Shown here one piece after another: positions 1 through 8,153 of a stretch of 41,178 nt of DNA. Where the stretch lies: positions 1-41,178 of the forward strand of contig NZ_LAJE02000118.1 in the NCBI RefSeq assembly GCF_000970465.2. The letters are read 5' to 3'. A program made the position numbers and the translations under genes. Position 1 is the first letter of the stretch. Every line of letters begins with the position of its first letter. Source of the DNA: Devosia insulae DS-56. GTDB lineage: Bacteria > Pseudomonadota > Alphaproteobacteria > Rhizobiales > Devosiaceae. The notes under the pieces were generated by a model that had not been told where the DNA came from, ran no database searches, and saw nothing but the letters and a program-made list of their open reading frames with translations.

Positions 1-60
1 GGCTGAGAGAGGTGCATAAGAGACAGGTGGAGGACCACTGAGAAACCGGTGGTTCTTCAT
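1..60 (-). CDS. Possible 5' end of an ABC transporter permease, cut by the window edge
   Basis: An ATG at 60-58 overlaps the TGA stop of the ABC ATPase (ATGA overlap), and the frame stays open to the window edge, giving MKNHRFLSGPPPVSYAPLSA. The expected next gene of a binding-protein/ATPase operon is the permease, so this is its likely N-terminus. Only 20 codons are visible and no membrane segment is reached. The codons (GGT CCT CCA CCT TCT TAT GCA CCT CTC TCA) are unlike the G/C-ending codons of all neighbours, which lowers confidence. It may be a non-coding tail or sequence foreign to the locus. Confidence 0.3.
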   Translation of the reverse strand, partial: MKNHRFLSGPPPVSYAPLSA

Positions 61-1121
61 GTGCGATCGCCCTGTCCGTCGCCGGGGTGATGGGCGCGCA
101 GCAGGTGGAGGGTCGGCGGCGCCACGAGCCTCACCGGCTGGCCGGTGGGCAGGATGGCCTTGCTGCCGCCAGTGGTGACGGCGCGCAGGGTCTTGCCCTC
201 GACCTTGATCCAGTAATGGGTCGAGGCGCCCATGAACATCGCCTGCTCGATGGTGCCATGAGGGTCGGTCTCGACCGGCTCGATGGCGAGGTCCTCGGGC
301 CGAATGGCGACGCCCTCGACATCGCTTGCGGCGGGGTTTTCGAGCGGGCGGACCTCGCCCCAAGGCAGGCGGCAGGCGCCGTCGGAGATCTCGGCCTCGA
401 TGACATTGGTCATGCCGAGAAACTCGGCGGTGAAGCGGTAGGTGGGGCGGCGGTAGAGGTCGATCGGCGTGCCGCGCTCGACGATCTCGCCGTCCTTCAT
501 CACCACGATCTCGTCGCCCAGCGCCATGGCTTCGGCCTGGTCGTGGGTCACATAGATCGAGGTGACACCGAGCTTTTTCTGCAGCGCGTGCAGATCTTCG
601 CGCAGCGTGTCGCGGAGCTTGGCATCGAGGTTGCTGAGCGGCTCGTCGAACAGCAGCACATCGGGCTCGATGACGATGGCCCGCGCCAGGGCGACGCGTT
701 GCTGCTGGCCGCCGGAGAGCTGCCGGGGCAAGCGCTTGGCGTAGTCGCCGAGCCCCACCAGCGCCAGCGCCGCGGCGACGCGGCGGGCCATCTCGGCTTT
801 CGGTACGCGCCGCATCTCCAGCCCGAAGGCGACGTTCCGCTCGACGCTCATATGCGGGAACAGCGCATAGGTCTGGAACACCAGGCCGAAATTGCGCTTT
901 TCGGGCGGCACCTCGTCGATGCGCCGATCCTTGAGCCAGATGCCGCCCGAGCTCGGGTCGGTGATCCCGGCGATCGAGCGCAGCAGCGTGGTCTTGCCGC
1001 AGCCGGAGGGGCCGAGCAGCACGATGAAGCGGCCGGCGGCGATCTCGAGGTCGATGCCCTTCAACACCTGGTTGGCATCGAACTGCTTGGTGAGCTGGCG
1101 GATGGAGAGCGAGGCGTACAT
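57..1121 (-). CDS. ABC transporter ATP-binding protein (FbpC/PotA type, with TOBE domain)
   Basis: This is the cytoplasmic ATPase that powers the importer whose binding protein is encoded just upstream. From the chosen start (354 residues) it shows Walker A GPSGCGKTT near residue 40, a Q-loop (VFQTYALFP), the ABC signature LSGGQQQRVALARA, Walker B DVLLFDEP, a D-loop (SNLDAKL) and the switch histidine in YVTHDQAEAM. A C-terminal TOBE-like region of about 110 residues follows (GVAIRPEDL). The start at 1121 fits the family N-terminus (short beta strand, then L-KxF). An in-frame ATG at 1154 would add 11 proline/glutamine-rich residues without homology character. It lies 63 bases downstream of the binding-protein gene, in the same probable operon. 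The family includes ferric-ion, polyamine and sugar-phosphate importers, so the ATPase alone does not fix the substrate. Confidence 0.93.
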   Translation of the reverse strand: MYASLSIRQLTKQFDANQVLKGIDLEIAAGRFIVLLGPSGCGKTTLLRSIAGITDPSSGGIWLKDRRIDEVPPEKRNFGLVFQTYALFPHMSVERNVAFGLEMRRVPKAEMARRVAAALALVGLGDYAKRLPRQLSGGQQQRVALARAIVIEPDVLLFDEPLSNLDAKLRDTLREDLHALQKKLGVTSIYVTHDQAEAMALGDEIVVMKDGEIVERGTPIDLYRRPTYRFTAEFLGMTNVIEAEISDGACRLPWGEVRPLENPAASDVEGVAIRPEDLAIEPVETDPHGTIEQAMFMGASTHYWIKVEGKTLRAVTTGGSKAILPTGQPVRLVAPPTLHLLRAHHPGDGQGDRT

Positions 1122-1184
1122 GAGAGGGGGACTCCGCTGCTGGAGCGGCGGCATCCCTTGAGGGCGCCGCCGCCTTGCCGGGGG

Positions 1185-2429
1185 TTACTTGCGCAGCACG
1201 TTGGCGACGAAGTAGGCGGTCAGCTGGTCGTTCAGCACGGCCGGCATGCGCTCGATGGCGCGACTGGCGAACTGATCGGTGGGGATCAGGCGGGCCACCT
1301 GCTCGGGCGTGAAGGTCTGGGCCGGATCGATATCGGTACGGGCCGAGCGCGAACCGTTGATCGAGAGCTTTTCGAGCTGCACGTCCTTGCTGATCAGGAA
1401 GTCGAGCATCAGCAGCCCGGCCGCCGGATGGCTGCCGTTGACCGGGAAGAACAGGCCGTCGCCGCCGCCGACCTGACCTTCGCTGAGCAGCTGCTGACGG
1501 ACCGTCGGGGGCAGCAGGCCACGGCCGCTGAAGTCGTAGGCCATATCTTCCCAGGCGGTGCCGATGGAGCCGGCGCCGTTGGCGATCAGGTTGAGCGTGT
1601 CGGAGTTGCCATTGGTGATTTCGACCGACGGCAGGATGTCGCGATAATAATCCCAGACCGGGGTCATGCAGTCGCTGGCGGCGAAGGCATCGGCCTGGGC
1701 GGCGGTGATGTCATATTTGACGAAGGTGGCGCGGCAGGTCGCGTCGGTGACCTTGGCGAAGGCGATGGACTGCATGAAGCCATTGCCCGAGCCGCCGCCA
1801 GCCGGCGAGGTGACGATAAACTTGCCGGGATTGGCCTTGGCCCAGGCGGCGAGCGCGTCGAGGTCGGTCGGTACCACATCGGCCGGGACGGCGCGGGTGT
1901 CGAAGACGATGTCGGTCTGGTTGCGGTGGAACGGCAGGAAGGTGCCGCCATGGTCGATGCCGCCGGTGATGGTGGCAATGGTCTTGTCCAGCGCCGCGCC
2001 ATTGGGCAGCAGTTCGACCAGCGGAACGTTGGCGACGACGCCTTCACCGCTGAGCAGCGGCAGGCCGCCCGAGCTGACGAAATAAGCATCGGCCGGAGCC
2101 TTGGCGCCGGCCTTATGGGCCGCGATCAGCTGCTGGTTGGCCGCGGCACCCTCGCCGCGGATGTACTCCACCTTGATGCCGTACTTGGCTTCGAACTCGG
2201 GGATCAGGTGGTCGTTGAACAGCGGACCGAAGCTGTCGGTGAAGTCATAAAGGGTGAGCGTGCCCTCTGTTTTCGCAAGCGGAACAATGACATCATAGAA
2301 ATTGTCTGCACTCAGCGTGCCGAGATCGAAACCCGGATCGGTGTTGAACCCGTCCGAGCCGACGGGCTCAACCGCGTAAGCGGTGGTGCTCAGAAGGACG
2401 GCGATGGATGCCGCAAGCAAGGCTTTCAT
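1185..2429 (-). CDS. Periplasmic substrate-binding protein, FbpA/AfuA-like (type 2 fold)
   Basis: This 414-residue protein should capture the ligand in the periplasm and deliver it to the ABC permease. Residues 1-19 form a Sec signal peptide (MKALLAASIAVLLSTTAYA, cleaved before V). The mature part has the extracellular solute-binding layout of the iron/thiamine/phosphonate group (LTLYDFTDSFGPLFNDHL, then a ligand-pocket stretch near SPAGGGSGNGF and a late NGSHPAAGLLMLDF). It is longer than the usual 330-350 residues, with an extra N-terminal segment of about 45 residues (EPVGSDGFNTDPGFDLGTLS) before the first lobe. It sits between a phosphatase gene and the ATPase gene. AfuA-type relatives bind sugar phosphates rather than iron, and that reading suits the IMPase-family and sugar-kinase neighbours, but the ligand is inferred. 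Confidence 0.85.
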   Translation of the reverse strand: MKALLAASIAVLLSTTAYAVEPVGSDGFNTDPGFDLGTLSADNFYDVIVPLAKTEGTLTLYDFTDSFGPLFNDHLIPEFEAKYGIKVEYIRGEGAAANQQLIAAHKAGAKAPADAYFVSSGGLPLLSGEGVVANVPLVELLPNGAALDKTIATITGGIDHGGTFLPFHRNQTDIVFDTRAVPADVVPTDLDALAAWAKANPGKFIVTSPAGGGSGNGFMQSIAFAKVTDATCRATFVKYDITAAQADAFAASDCMTPVWDYYRDILPSVEITNGNSDTLNLIANGAGSIGTAWEDMAYDFSGRGLLPPTVRQQLLSEGQVGGGDGLFFPVNGSHPAAGLLMLDFLISKDVQLEKLSINGSRSARTDIDPAQTFTPEQVARLIPTDQFASRAIERMPAVLNDQLTAYFVANVLRK

Positions 2430-2462
2430 TGTCTCATCTCCACATTGGGGTCAGGCATGCGA

Positions 2463-3299
2463 TCAACTCGCAACTTCTCCGGCACTCCGCGGCTCATTTT
2501 CCCGATGAAGCGGAGTGCCGGAAATCAAGGCTGGCAGCACGGCCAGCAAGCTCGGTGATATCGGGGGCGCGGCGGCATAGACCGGCGCCCCGTAGGCAAG
2601 ACCACCGGCCGCGATATAGTCGCCGGTGACGGCACCGGAGCAGGCGGCGAGATAGAGCCCGCCCACTGCATCCCATGGGTTCATGTGCGGCTCGACATAG
2701 GCGTTGAGCCGGCCGGCCGCGACGTGGGCGAGGCATAGCGCGCCTGCCCCCAGCCGGCGGTGCTCGGCGCCGGCTCGGGTGAGGCCATCGACGATGCGAC
2801 CGTTGAGCGCCGGATCATGCCGGGTCGAAAAGCCGAGGCCGATCACCGCTTCGCCGAAATCGGCTTCCGCAGCGCAGCGAATAGGCTTGCCGTTCAGTCG
2901 CGCGATGCGGTCGGGCCCGGCGTGGAACAGCTCGTTCTGCAGCGGGTCGAGGATCCATGCGGCGACCGGCAGGCCGTCTTCGAGCAGCGCCAGCGAGATG
3001 CAGAAATAGCCGAGCCGTCGGGCGAAGTTCACCGTGCCGTCGATCGGATCGATCAACCAGGTGAAGCCCGAAGCAAGGTGGGCGCCGCCGAACTCCTCGC
3101 CGATGATGCCGTCCTCGGGGAAGTCGGCGCCGATGGCATCGCGCATCATCTGCTCGATGGCGAAATCGGTCTCGCTGACCAGGTCGCCCGGCCCCTTGCT
3201 GGTGATCTCCAATGCATCGTCGACATGGGCGCGCCGAGCGATCTCGCCGGCGGCGGCAACCAGCATGTTGGCGGTGGCGATGCGGCGCTCGATGCTCAC
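2463..3299 (-). CDS. Inositol-monophosphatase-family phosphatase
   Basis: This 278-residue Mg2+-dependent phosphatase belongs to the IMPase/FBPase superfamily (SuhB/HisN/CysQ relatives). The metal-site motifs are visible: GEEFGGA near residue 68, DPIDGTVNFARR (the DPxDGT motif), and PWDAVGGLYLAACSGA late in the protein (the WDxxxG motif). It has no signal peptide, so it acts in the cytosol. The gene starts with GTG at 3299, and GTGA overlaps the stop of the LacI-type regulator, so the two are translationally coupled. The binding-protein gene follows after 33 bases with a good ribosome site (GGAGATGAG). The context suggests that it removes phosphate from an imported sugar or polyol phosphate. 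Inositol phosphate, histidinol phosphate or nucleotide phosphates cannot be excluded by sequence. Confidence 0.88.
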   Translation of the reverse strand: MSIERRIATANMLVAAAGEIARRAHVDDALEITSKGPGDLVSETDFAIEQMMRDAIGADFPEDGIIGEEFGGAHLASGFTWLIDPIDGTVNFARRLGYFCISLALLEDGLPVAAWILDPLQNELFHAGPDRIARLNGKPIRCAAEADFGEAVIGLGFSTRHDPALNGRIVDGLTRAGAEHRRLGAGALCLAHVAAGRLNAYVEPHMNPWDAVGGLYLAACSGAVTGDYIAAGGLAYGAPVYAAAPPISPSLLAVLPALISGTPLHRENEPRSAGEVAS

Positions 3300-4450
3300 A
3301 GCTGCCCCCGCGTGGTCTGCCGCAGGACGAGGCGCGGAGCGCAGTAGATGACACCGTCGGCGCCCAGGCGATGCGCCTCAGGCGCGCTGGGCGGTTGGGC
3401 CGCCTCCGGCTGCTGATGGGCGTGGATGTGGTCGAGGACGCCGAGCACCATGGCGTCGAGCGGCTGCTCGAAACTGGTGAGCTGGTAGGGCGTCCACGAC
3501 GAAGCCGGCAGGTTGTCGAAGCCGATGATCGAGAGGTCCTGCGGGATGGTCATGCCGCTGCCGCGCAAGCCGTCGATGAAGCCGAGCGCGATGGCATCGT
3601 TGGTCGAGAACACTCCGTCCGGTCGCTCGTTCGGCGGCAAGGCCAGCAGCCGGTCGGCGCAGGCCAGACCGGCTTCGGTGGTCATGGTGGCATTGTGCCA
3701 GACCATCGGCTGGTGCCCGGCCTGGCCGAGGCCATCGACGAAGCCGTCGACACGGCGCGAACTGGCCCAGCTGTCTTCCGGGCCGGCCAGCGCCAGGAAC
3801 CGCCCCCGGCCTTCGCCGAGCAGCACGGTGGCGGCCTGCCTGCCGCCGATCGGGTTGTCGGTGGCGATCGAAAAGGCTTCGGGATGATTGCCGGGGCGAT
3901 TGAGCGCGGCGAGAAACTGGCCACGCGACAGGATGGCTTCGGCCCGCGCTTCGGGCACGACGCCGGCCGTGACCACGACGCCGCGGGTGCGCCAGCTGAT
4001 GGTCTCGGCCAGCAGCCGATCCACTTCCCTGTCGCTCTCGGCGTAAAACAGCAGCGGCTGCAGGTGCCAGGCCTCGAAGGCTTTCAGCAGATGCGACAGC
4101 ACCTGGGCCCGCCAATCGAAGCTGAGCCTGGTGGTGATCACCGAGACCAGTGGGGCGTCGCCGGTCACCATGCTGGCGGCGAGCGCATTGGGCCGCCAGC
4201 CGATTTCGGCCGCCACCTTGAGGATGCGATCGCGGGTCTCTGGTGCGATGCGGCCATTGCCGCTGAAGGCCCGACTGACCAGCGCCTGCGAGACATTGGC
4301 GGCCTTGGCCACATCGCGCGAAGTGGCTGCGCTCGCCGGGGAGGTGCGGGCTGGCACGGTCAGCACAACACGGTAATACGTATTACCGTCGCCACAACCG
4401 ATCGCGTCTTCGTCATTGCGTCTAACCTTGCCTTGGATGACTGGAGTCAT
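3296..4450 (-). CDS. LacI-family transcriptional regulator
   Basis: A repressor with an N-terminal helix-turn-helix (SRDVAKAANVSQALVSRAFS, followed by a hinge IGWRPNALA) and a periplasmic-binding-protein-like effector domain (VFSTNDAIALGFIDGLRGSG, DLSIIGFDNLP). It is first in the operon with the phosphatase and transporter, and divergent from the PfkB kinase, so it probably controls both. The ATG at 4450 is preceded by AGGCGGG and gives 384 residues, but it puts the HTH about 40 residues in, whereas LacI proteins usually begin within 10 residues of it. The first codons also run through an 18-bp palindrome at 4371-4388. The real start may therefore be a downstream GTG at 4366 (356 residues, possibly leaderless). 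I list the outer limit. Confidence 0.9.
   Translation of the reverse strand: MTPVIQGKVRRNDEDAIGCGDGNTYYRVVLTVPARTSPASAATSRDVAKAANVSQALVSRAFSGNGRIAPETRDRILKVAAEIGWRPNALAASMVTGDAPLVSVITTRLSFDWRAQVLSHLLKAFEAWHLQPLLFYAESDREVDRLLAETISWRTRGVVVTAGVVPEARAEAILSRGQFLAALNRPGNHPEAFSIATDNPIGGRQAATVLLGEGRGRFLALAGPEDSWASSRRVDGFVDGLGQAGHQPMVWHNATMTTEAGLACADRLLALPPNERPDGVFSTNDAIALGFIDGLRGSGMTIPQDLSIIGFDNLPASSWTPYQLTSFEQPLDAMVLGVLDHIHAHQQPEAAQPPSAPEAHRLGADGVIYCAPRLVLRQTTRGQL
4371..4388. promoter_or_regulatory. Perfect 18-bp palindrome, probable LacI-family operator
   Basis: CGGTAATACGTATTACCG is an exact inverted repeat with a central CG, the usual form of LacI-family operators. It lies between the lacI-type gene and the divergent kinase, 187 bases upstream of the kinase start. 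It would overlap codons 22-27 of the longest regulator frame, or sit 5 bases upstream of the alternative GTG start at 4366. That fits autoregulation of the regulator-phosphatase-transporter operon. The binding protein is inferred from position. Confidence 0.7.
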
Positions 4451-4575
4451 AGCCCGCCTATGTGACGGTCATGTTGCAGGCCGATGCCGCGGCCAAGAAT
4501 GTTGCTAACCCCGCGTGGCAGCGTCACTATTGTCCGGTCCGTTGAGGACTCGCCGCAGCCCAGAGGCCATCGCCA

Positions 4576-5553
4576 ATGCCGCAAACTGTCCTCTCCCCGG
4601 ATGCACTGGGTCCGACCGTCTGCGTCGGGGAGATCCTGGTCGAGATCGTCGCCACGACGATCGGCGACGGGTTCCGCACCGCACAGCCGCTGGTGGGGCC
4701 GTATCCGAGTGGCGCGCCGGCAATCTTCATCGATCAGTGCGGGCGGCTCGGTGGCCGCGCCGCCATGATCGGCGCCGTCGGCGACGACGACTTTGGCCAG
4801 CTCAACCTCGACCGGCTGCGGGCGGACGGCGTCGACGTATCGGCGGTCGCGGTCGATCGCCAGTTCCCGACCGGCAGCGCCTTCGTGCGCTACCGCGCCA
4901 GCGGCGCGCGAGACTTTGTCTACAATATTGCCACCTCAGCGGCGTCGCGGTTCGGCTGGAGTGACGCGGTCGAGGCGCTGGTGCGTCGTGCCGGGCACAT
5001 TCACGTCATGGGCACGGCGCTGTCGATGCCGAGCGCCGCCGCGGTCATTGCCCGGGCCGTCGAGATCATCAAAGCCCGGGGTGGAACGCTGTCGGTCGAC
5101 CCCAACCTGCGCAAGGAATTGCAATTGGACGTGGGCGTCGAACGCCAGTTCGCCGAGCTTGTGGCGAAAGCCGACCTGCTGCTGCCGAGCGGCGATGAAC
5201 TCGAGCGCGCCGCCGGGGTCGAGGGCGAGGCAGCGGCGCTCGAAAAACTGTTCGCGCTGGGTGTCGCCGAGATCGTGCTGAAGCGCGGTGCCAACGGGGC
5301 CACTTGCTTCAGCCGAGATGGCTCCCGCCTCGACGCTGCGGCATTCGTGGTGACCGAAGTCGACCCCACCGGCGCGGGCGACTGCTTTGGCGGCGCCTAT
5401 GTGGCCTGCCGCCGCCTGGGGATGGGCGCCGAGCAGGCCCTGACCTATGCCGCGGCGGCCGGAGCCCGCAACGTAACGGTACGCGGGCCGATGGAAGGCG
5501 CCGGGACGCGGGCCGAACTCGACGCCTTCATTGCCGCCACCCCACGGCGCTGA
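4576..5553 (+). CDS. PfkB-family sugar kinase (tagatose-kinase-like)
   Basis: This 325-residue cytosolic ribokinase-fold enzyme should phosphorylate a sugar from ATP. The N-terminal sugar-binding region reads [18 protein letters not shown] and [20 protein letters not shown], followed by [21 protein letters not shown]. The C-terminal PfkB signature 2, [15 protein letters not shown], carries the catalytic Asp and the anion hole. The opening stretch resembles, from memory, kinases annotated as tagatose kinase in Agrobacterium-type alditol pathways, but that assignment is not proven. It is divergent from the LacI operon with 125 bases between the outer starts. It ends 12 bases before the convergent thiY stop. 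With an imported sugar phosphate, the phosphatase and this kinase could act in sequence to re-phosphorylate at another position. Confidence 0.9.
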   Translation: MPQTVLSPDALGPTVCVGEILVEIVATTIGDGFRTAQPLVGPYPSGAPAIFIDQCGRLGGRAAMIGAVGDDDFGQLNLDRLRADGVDVSAVAVDRQFPTGSAFVRYRASGARDFVYNIATSAASRFGWSDAVEALVRRAGHIHVMGTALSMPSAAAVIARAVEIIKARGGTLSVDPNLRKELQLDVGVERQFAELVAKADLLLPSGDELERAAGVEGEAAALEKLFALGVAEIVLKRGANGATCFSRDGSRLDAAAFVVTEVDPTGAGDCFGGAYVACRRLGMGAEQALTYAAAAGARNVTVRGPMEGAGTRAELDAFIAATPRR

Positions 5554-5573
5554 CCGAACCAGGCTCTATTCGG
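5554..5573. terminator. Short inverted repeat between convergent genes (weak terminator candidate)
   Basis: CCGAA at 5554-5558 and TTCGG at 5569-5573 form a 5-bp stem with a 10-base loop, immediately after the kinase stop and over the thiY stop. No U-tract follows on either strand, so it is at best a weak bidirectional terminator. Confidence 0.25.
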
Positions 5574-6567
5574 CCACGAGGTAGGCGTTGCTGAAGTAGG
5601 TGGAGAAATCGGGCCTTTCCGCCAGCACTGTGCCGTTACCGTCCTTCAGGATGCCGGCGTTGAACAGGTACTGGCCGATGGCGTTCATCTTTTCGGGAGC
5701 GATGGCGCCGATCACGCCGTCGGCGCTCTGCAGATAATGCCCGTCGATCAAGGCCTGCAGCGAAGCCCGGATCAGCTTCCGGTCGGTCAGGACATCGCTG
5801 TTGGCGGCAACGAGGATGTCGGTGGCCTCGTCCGGATGGGCGACGGCGTAGGCGTAGCCGCGCTGCGTGGCGCCGATGAAGGTCGTGGCGGTCTCCGGGT
5901 TCGCATCGAGATAGGCCGCGCTGGAGCCGATCAGCGTGGTGTGCTGGTCGGGGACGCCGAAATCGGCATAGCGGAAGGCGCGCTGGGCCTTGCCGTCGAG
6001 TTCGGCCTTCACCCCCTCCCAGGTGTAGACTTCGAGGGTGAAATCCACCGCGCCATTGGCCAGCGCTTCATAGGCCGAGGTCCCGAGCGTCACCGTTTCG
6101 TATGTGCCCTTGCCGCCATCTTCCTCGATCATCGAAGTGATGAGGGCATTCTCCCAGGCGCTGCCGAAGCCGCCATAGGTCAGGCCATCGAGGTCGCGCG
6201 GGCGCCGGATATCGGCGCGCTCGGCATTGAACACCAGCCGGCCGGTCTCGGTCTGGGTGACGGCATAGACGGCCTTGAGGTCGGCGCCGGCGGTGTGCTG
6301 GGTCATGAAGCCGATGGAACCAACGATGCCGAAATCGGCGACGTGGTTGGCCACCAGTGCCCCCGCCGAGGTGTCGGTGTAAGGCAGGATTTCGACGTCG
6401 AGCCCGGCCTCGGCATAGTAACCAAGCTCACGCGCCACATAGAGCCCGATGTGGTTGGTGTTGGGGGTCCAGTCGAGGGCCATGGTGACGTGCTGCTGCG
6501 CGACGGCGGGGCCGGCGGCGAGGCCAATGAGGCAGGCGGCGACGAGCGCCAGGTGGCGGAGGGTCAT
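5566..6567 (-). CDS. thiY: HMP/thiamine-precursor ABC transporter substrate-binding protein ThiY
   Basis: This 333-residue periplasmic protein belongs to the NMT1/THI5-like family and is thought to bind N-formyl-4-amino-5-aminomethyl-2-methylpyrimidine or hydroxymethylpyrimidine. The signal peptide covers about 23 residues (LVAACLIGLAAGPAVA, cut before QQ). The mature start carries the family hallmark ALDWTPNTNHIGLYVARELGYY. The pocket stretch GGFGSAWENALITSMI and later SSAAYLDANPETA also fit NMT1 proteins. It is the last gene of the riboswitch-controlled operon, 3 bases after thiZ. Riboswitch and partner genes together make the vitamin assignment strong. The exact pyrimidine ligand is not decided by sequence. 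Confidence 0.92.
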   Translation of the reverse strand: MTLRHLALVAACLIGLAAGPAVAQQHVTMALDWTPNTNHIGLYVARELGYYAEAGLDVEILPYTDTSAGALVANHVADFGIVGSIGFMTQHTAGADLKAVYAVTQTETGRLVFNAERADIRRPRDLDGLTYGGFGSAWENALITSMIEEDGGKGTYETVTLGTSAYEALANGAVDFTLEVYTWEGVKAELDGKAQRAFRYADFGVPDQHTTLIGSSAAYLDANPETATTFIGATQRGYAYAVAHPDEATDILVAANSDVLTDRKLIRASLQALIDGHYLQSADGVIGAIAPEKMNAIGQYLFNAGILKDGNGTVLAERPDFSTYFSNAYLVAE

Positions 6568-6570
6568 CGG

Positions 6571-7323
6571 TCAAGTCCTTTGGGTTGGCGTGGAGAGGAG
6601 CAGATCGAGAATGCCGGCCTCGATGGCGGCGACCGCCGCGCCGGTGCGGCGCGGGCGCGACAGGGGCACCGCAACTTCAGCGATGATGCGGCCAGGGCGG
6701 GCCGACAGCACATAGATGCGATCGGATAAGAGCACCGCTTCGCGCACGTCATGAGTGACCAGCAGGCTGGTCCAGCCGTGGCGGCTCCACATGGTCTCGA
6801 GCCAGCGTTGCATGTCGGCGCGGGTGAGGGCATCGAGCGCGCCGAACGGCTCGTCGAGCAGCAGCATGTCCTTGTCCTGCACCACGGTGCGGAGCAGCGC
6901 CGCGCGCTGGCGCATGCCGCCGGAGAGCTGAGCTGGATAGTGCTGCTCAAAGCCAGCAAGGCCGAACTCGGCGAACAGCGGCGCCACGCGCCGGCGCGCT
7001 GCCATGCGCCCGATACCCTGCACCTCGAGGCCCAAGGTCGTGTTGTCGATGATGCGCCGCCAATCCATCAGCGCGTCGCGCTGCGGCATGAAGGCGAATG
7101 GGCGGTGGTCGGGCTGGAGCGGCGCGCCATCGAACAGCATGGCGCCGGCATCGGGGAGCAGGGCGCCGGTCAGCAGCTTGAAGATGGTGGATTTACCCGA
7201 CCCGGATGGGCCGAGAATCGAAACGAATTCACCCTTGCCAACGGCGATGGACAGCTCGCCCAACACCTGGAGATCGCCGAAGGCTTTGGCGATGCCGCGC
7301 AGTTCGAGACGCGCGGCACTCAT
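6571..7323 (-). CDS. thiZ: HMP/thiamine-precursor ABC transporter ATP-binding protein ThiZ
   Basis: A 250-residue ABC ATPase of the nitrate/taurine/HMP subclass. Walker A GPSGSGKST is at residues 38-46. The Q-loop is FAFMPQRDALMDWR, typical of this subclass. The signature is LSGGMRQRAALLRT, Walker B is DMLLLDEPFGALD, and the H-loop is LLVTHDVREAVLLSDRIYVL. It overlaps the thiX stop by 4 bases (ATGA), so permease and ATPase are translationally coupled, and it precedes thiY by 3 bases. It has no TOBE domain, unlike the ATPase at the left end of the window. Confidence 0.93.
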   Translation of the reverse strand: MSAARLELRGIAKAFGDLQVLGELSIAVGKGEFVSILGPSGSGKSTIFKLLTGALLPDAGAMLFDGAPLQPDHRPFAFMPQRDALMDWRRIIDNTTLGLEVQGIGRMAARRRVAPLFAEFGLAGFEQHYPAQLSGGMRQRAALLRTVVQDKDMLLLDEPFGALDALTRADMQRWLETMWSRHGWTSLLVTHDVREAVLLSDRIYVLSARPGRIIAEVAVPLSRPRRTGAAVAAIEAGILDLLLSTPTQRT

Positions 7324-8120
7324 GGCTTATGGCTCCCGGACAGGCGCAGCCAAGGCATCGACAGGCGCTGGAGCAGGACGGTCACCCCGAACAGCAGCAG
7401 CGTCAGGGTGGCGCTGACCATGACGGCGGCCAGCACGAGATCGGGGCGGAAGTTGTTTTTGGCGTTGAGGATATAGATACCCAGCCCTTTGGCGGCGCCG
7501 GCATACTCAGCAAAGATCGCGCCGACCACGGCATAGGTGATGGAGATCCTGAGGCCGGCGAAGAAGAAGGGCAGGGCCGAGGGCAGGCGCGCAATAAGGA
7601 AGATGCGCCAGCGTGGCGCGCCCATCGAGGCCACCAGTTGCTCGATCTCGTCGGCTGTCGAGGCATAGCCCTGCAGCAGTGCGATCAGCATGGGAAAGAA
7701 GGTGACCAGCGCCACCAGCATGATCTTGGGCGTGAGGCCGAAGCCGAACCACAATACCACCAGCGGCGCGATGGCGATCATCGGCAGGGTCTGGCTGATG
7801 ACAAAGACCGGCAGCAGGGCGCGCCGCAGCGGCCGGAAGAAGTCGATCAGCACCGAAAAGACGAAGGCGGCAGAGACCGAGCAGGCGAAACCGAGGACGG
7901 TCGCGGTGATGGTGGGCAACGTGTTGTCCCACAGCGCCTGAGAGTGCAGCGCGCCCTGCGCCAGCACCCGCGAGGGGGCGGGCAGTGTCGTCGGCGGGAT
8001 CCCCGAGAACTGGGCGTAGGCCTCCCAGAGGAGGAACAGGCCGCCGACCGAGAGCACGGCAGGCCATAGGCGGCTGAAGGCTGTTGCGGCGCGGGCCGCG
8101 ACCGGGCGGATGAAGGGCAT
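7320..8120 (-). CDS. thiX: HMP/thiamine-precursor ABC transporter permease ThiX
   Basis: This 266-residue inner-membrane permease of the BPD-transport (SsuC/TauC-like) family has about six hydrophobic segments (LWPAVLSVGGLFLLWEAYA, TITATVLGFACSVSAAFVFS, IAIAPLVVLWFGFG, IMLVALVTFFPMLIALLQGY, ISITYAVVGAIFAEYAG, LVLAAVMVSATLTLLLFG). The EAA cytoplasmic loop, which docks on the ATPase, is seen at EIEQLVASMGAPRWRIFLIA. It lies 33 bases after the ykoF-like gene and overlaps thiZ by 4 bases, in an operon headed by a TPP riboswitch. Confidence 0.93.
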   Translation of the reverse strand: MPFIRPVAARAATAFSRLWPAVLSVGGLFLLWEAYAQFSGIPPTTLPAPSRVLAQGALHSQALWDNTLPTITATVLGFACSVSAAFVFSVLIDFFRPLRRALLPVFVISQTLPMIAIAPLVVLWFGFGLTPKIMLVALVTFFPMLIALLQGYASTADEIEQLVASMGAPRWRIFLIARLPSALPFFFAGLRISITYAVVGAIFAEYAGAAKGLGIYILNAKNNFRPDLVLAAVMVSATLTLLLFGVTVLLQRLSMPWLRLSGSHKP

Positions 8121-8153
8121 CGACGTGAACCTTGAAGGGAAAGCGGACGTGCC

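Noticed and set aside
87-2558. Long open frame on the plus strand (823 codons)
   Set aside because: It is antisense to the ABC ATPase and binding-protein genes, both with clear family motifs. Long antisense frames are expected in GC-rich coding DNA.
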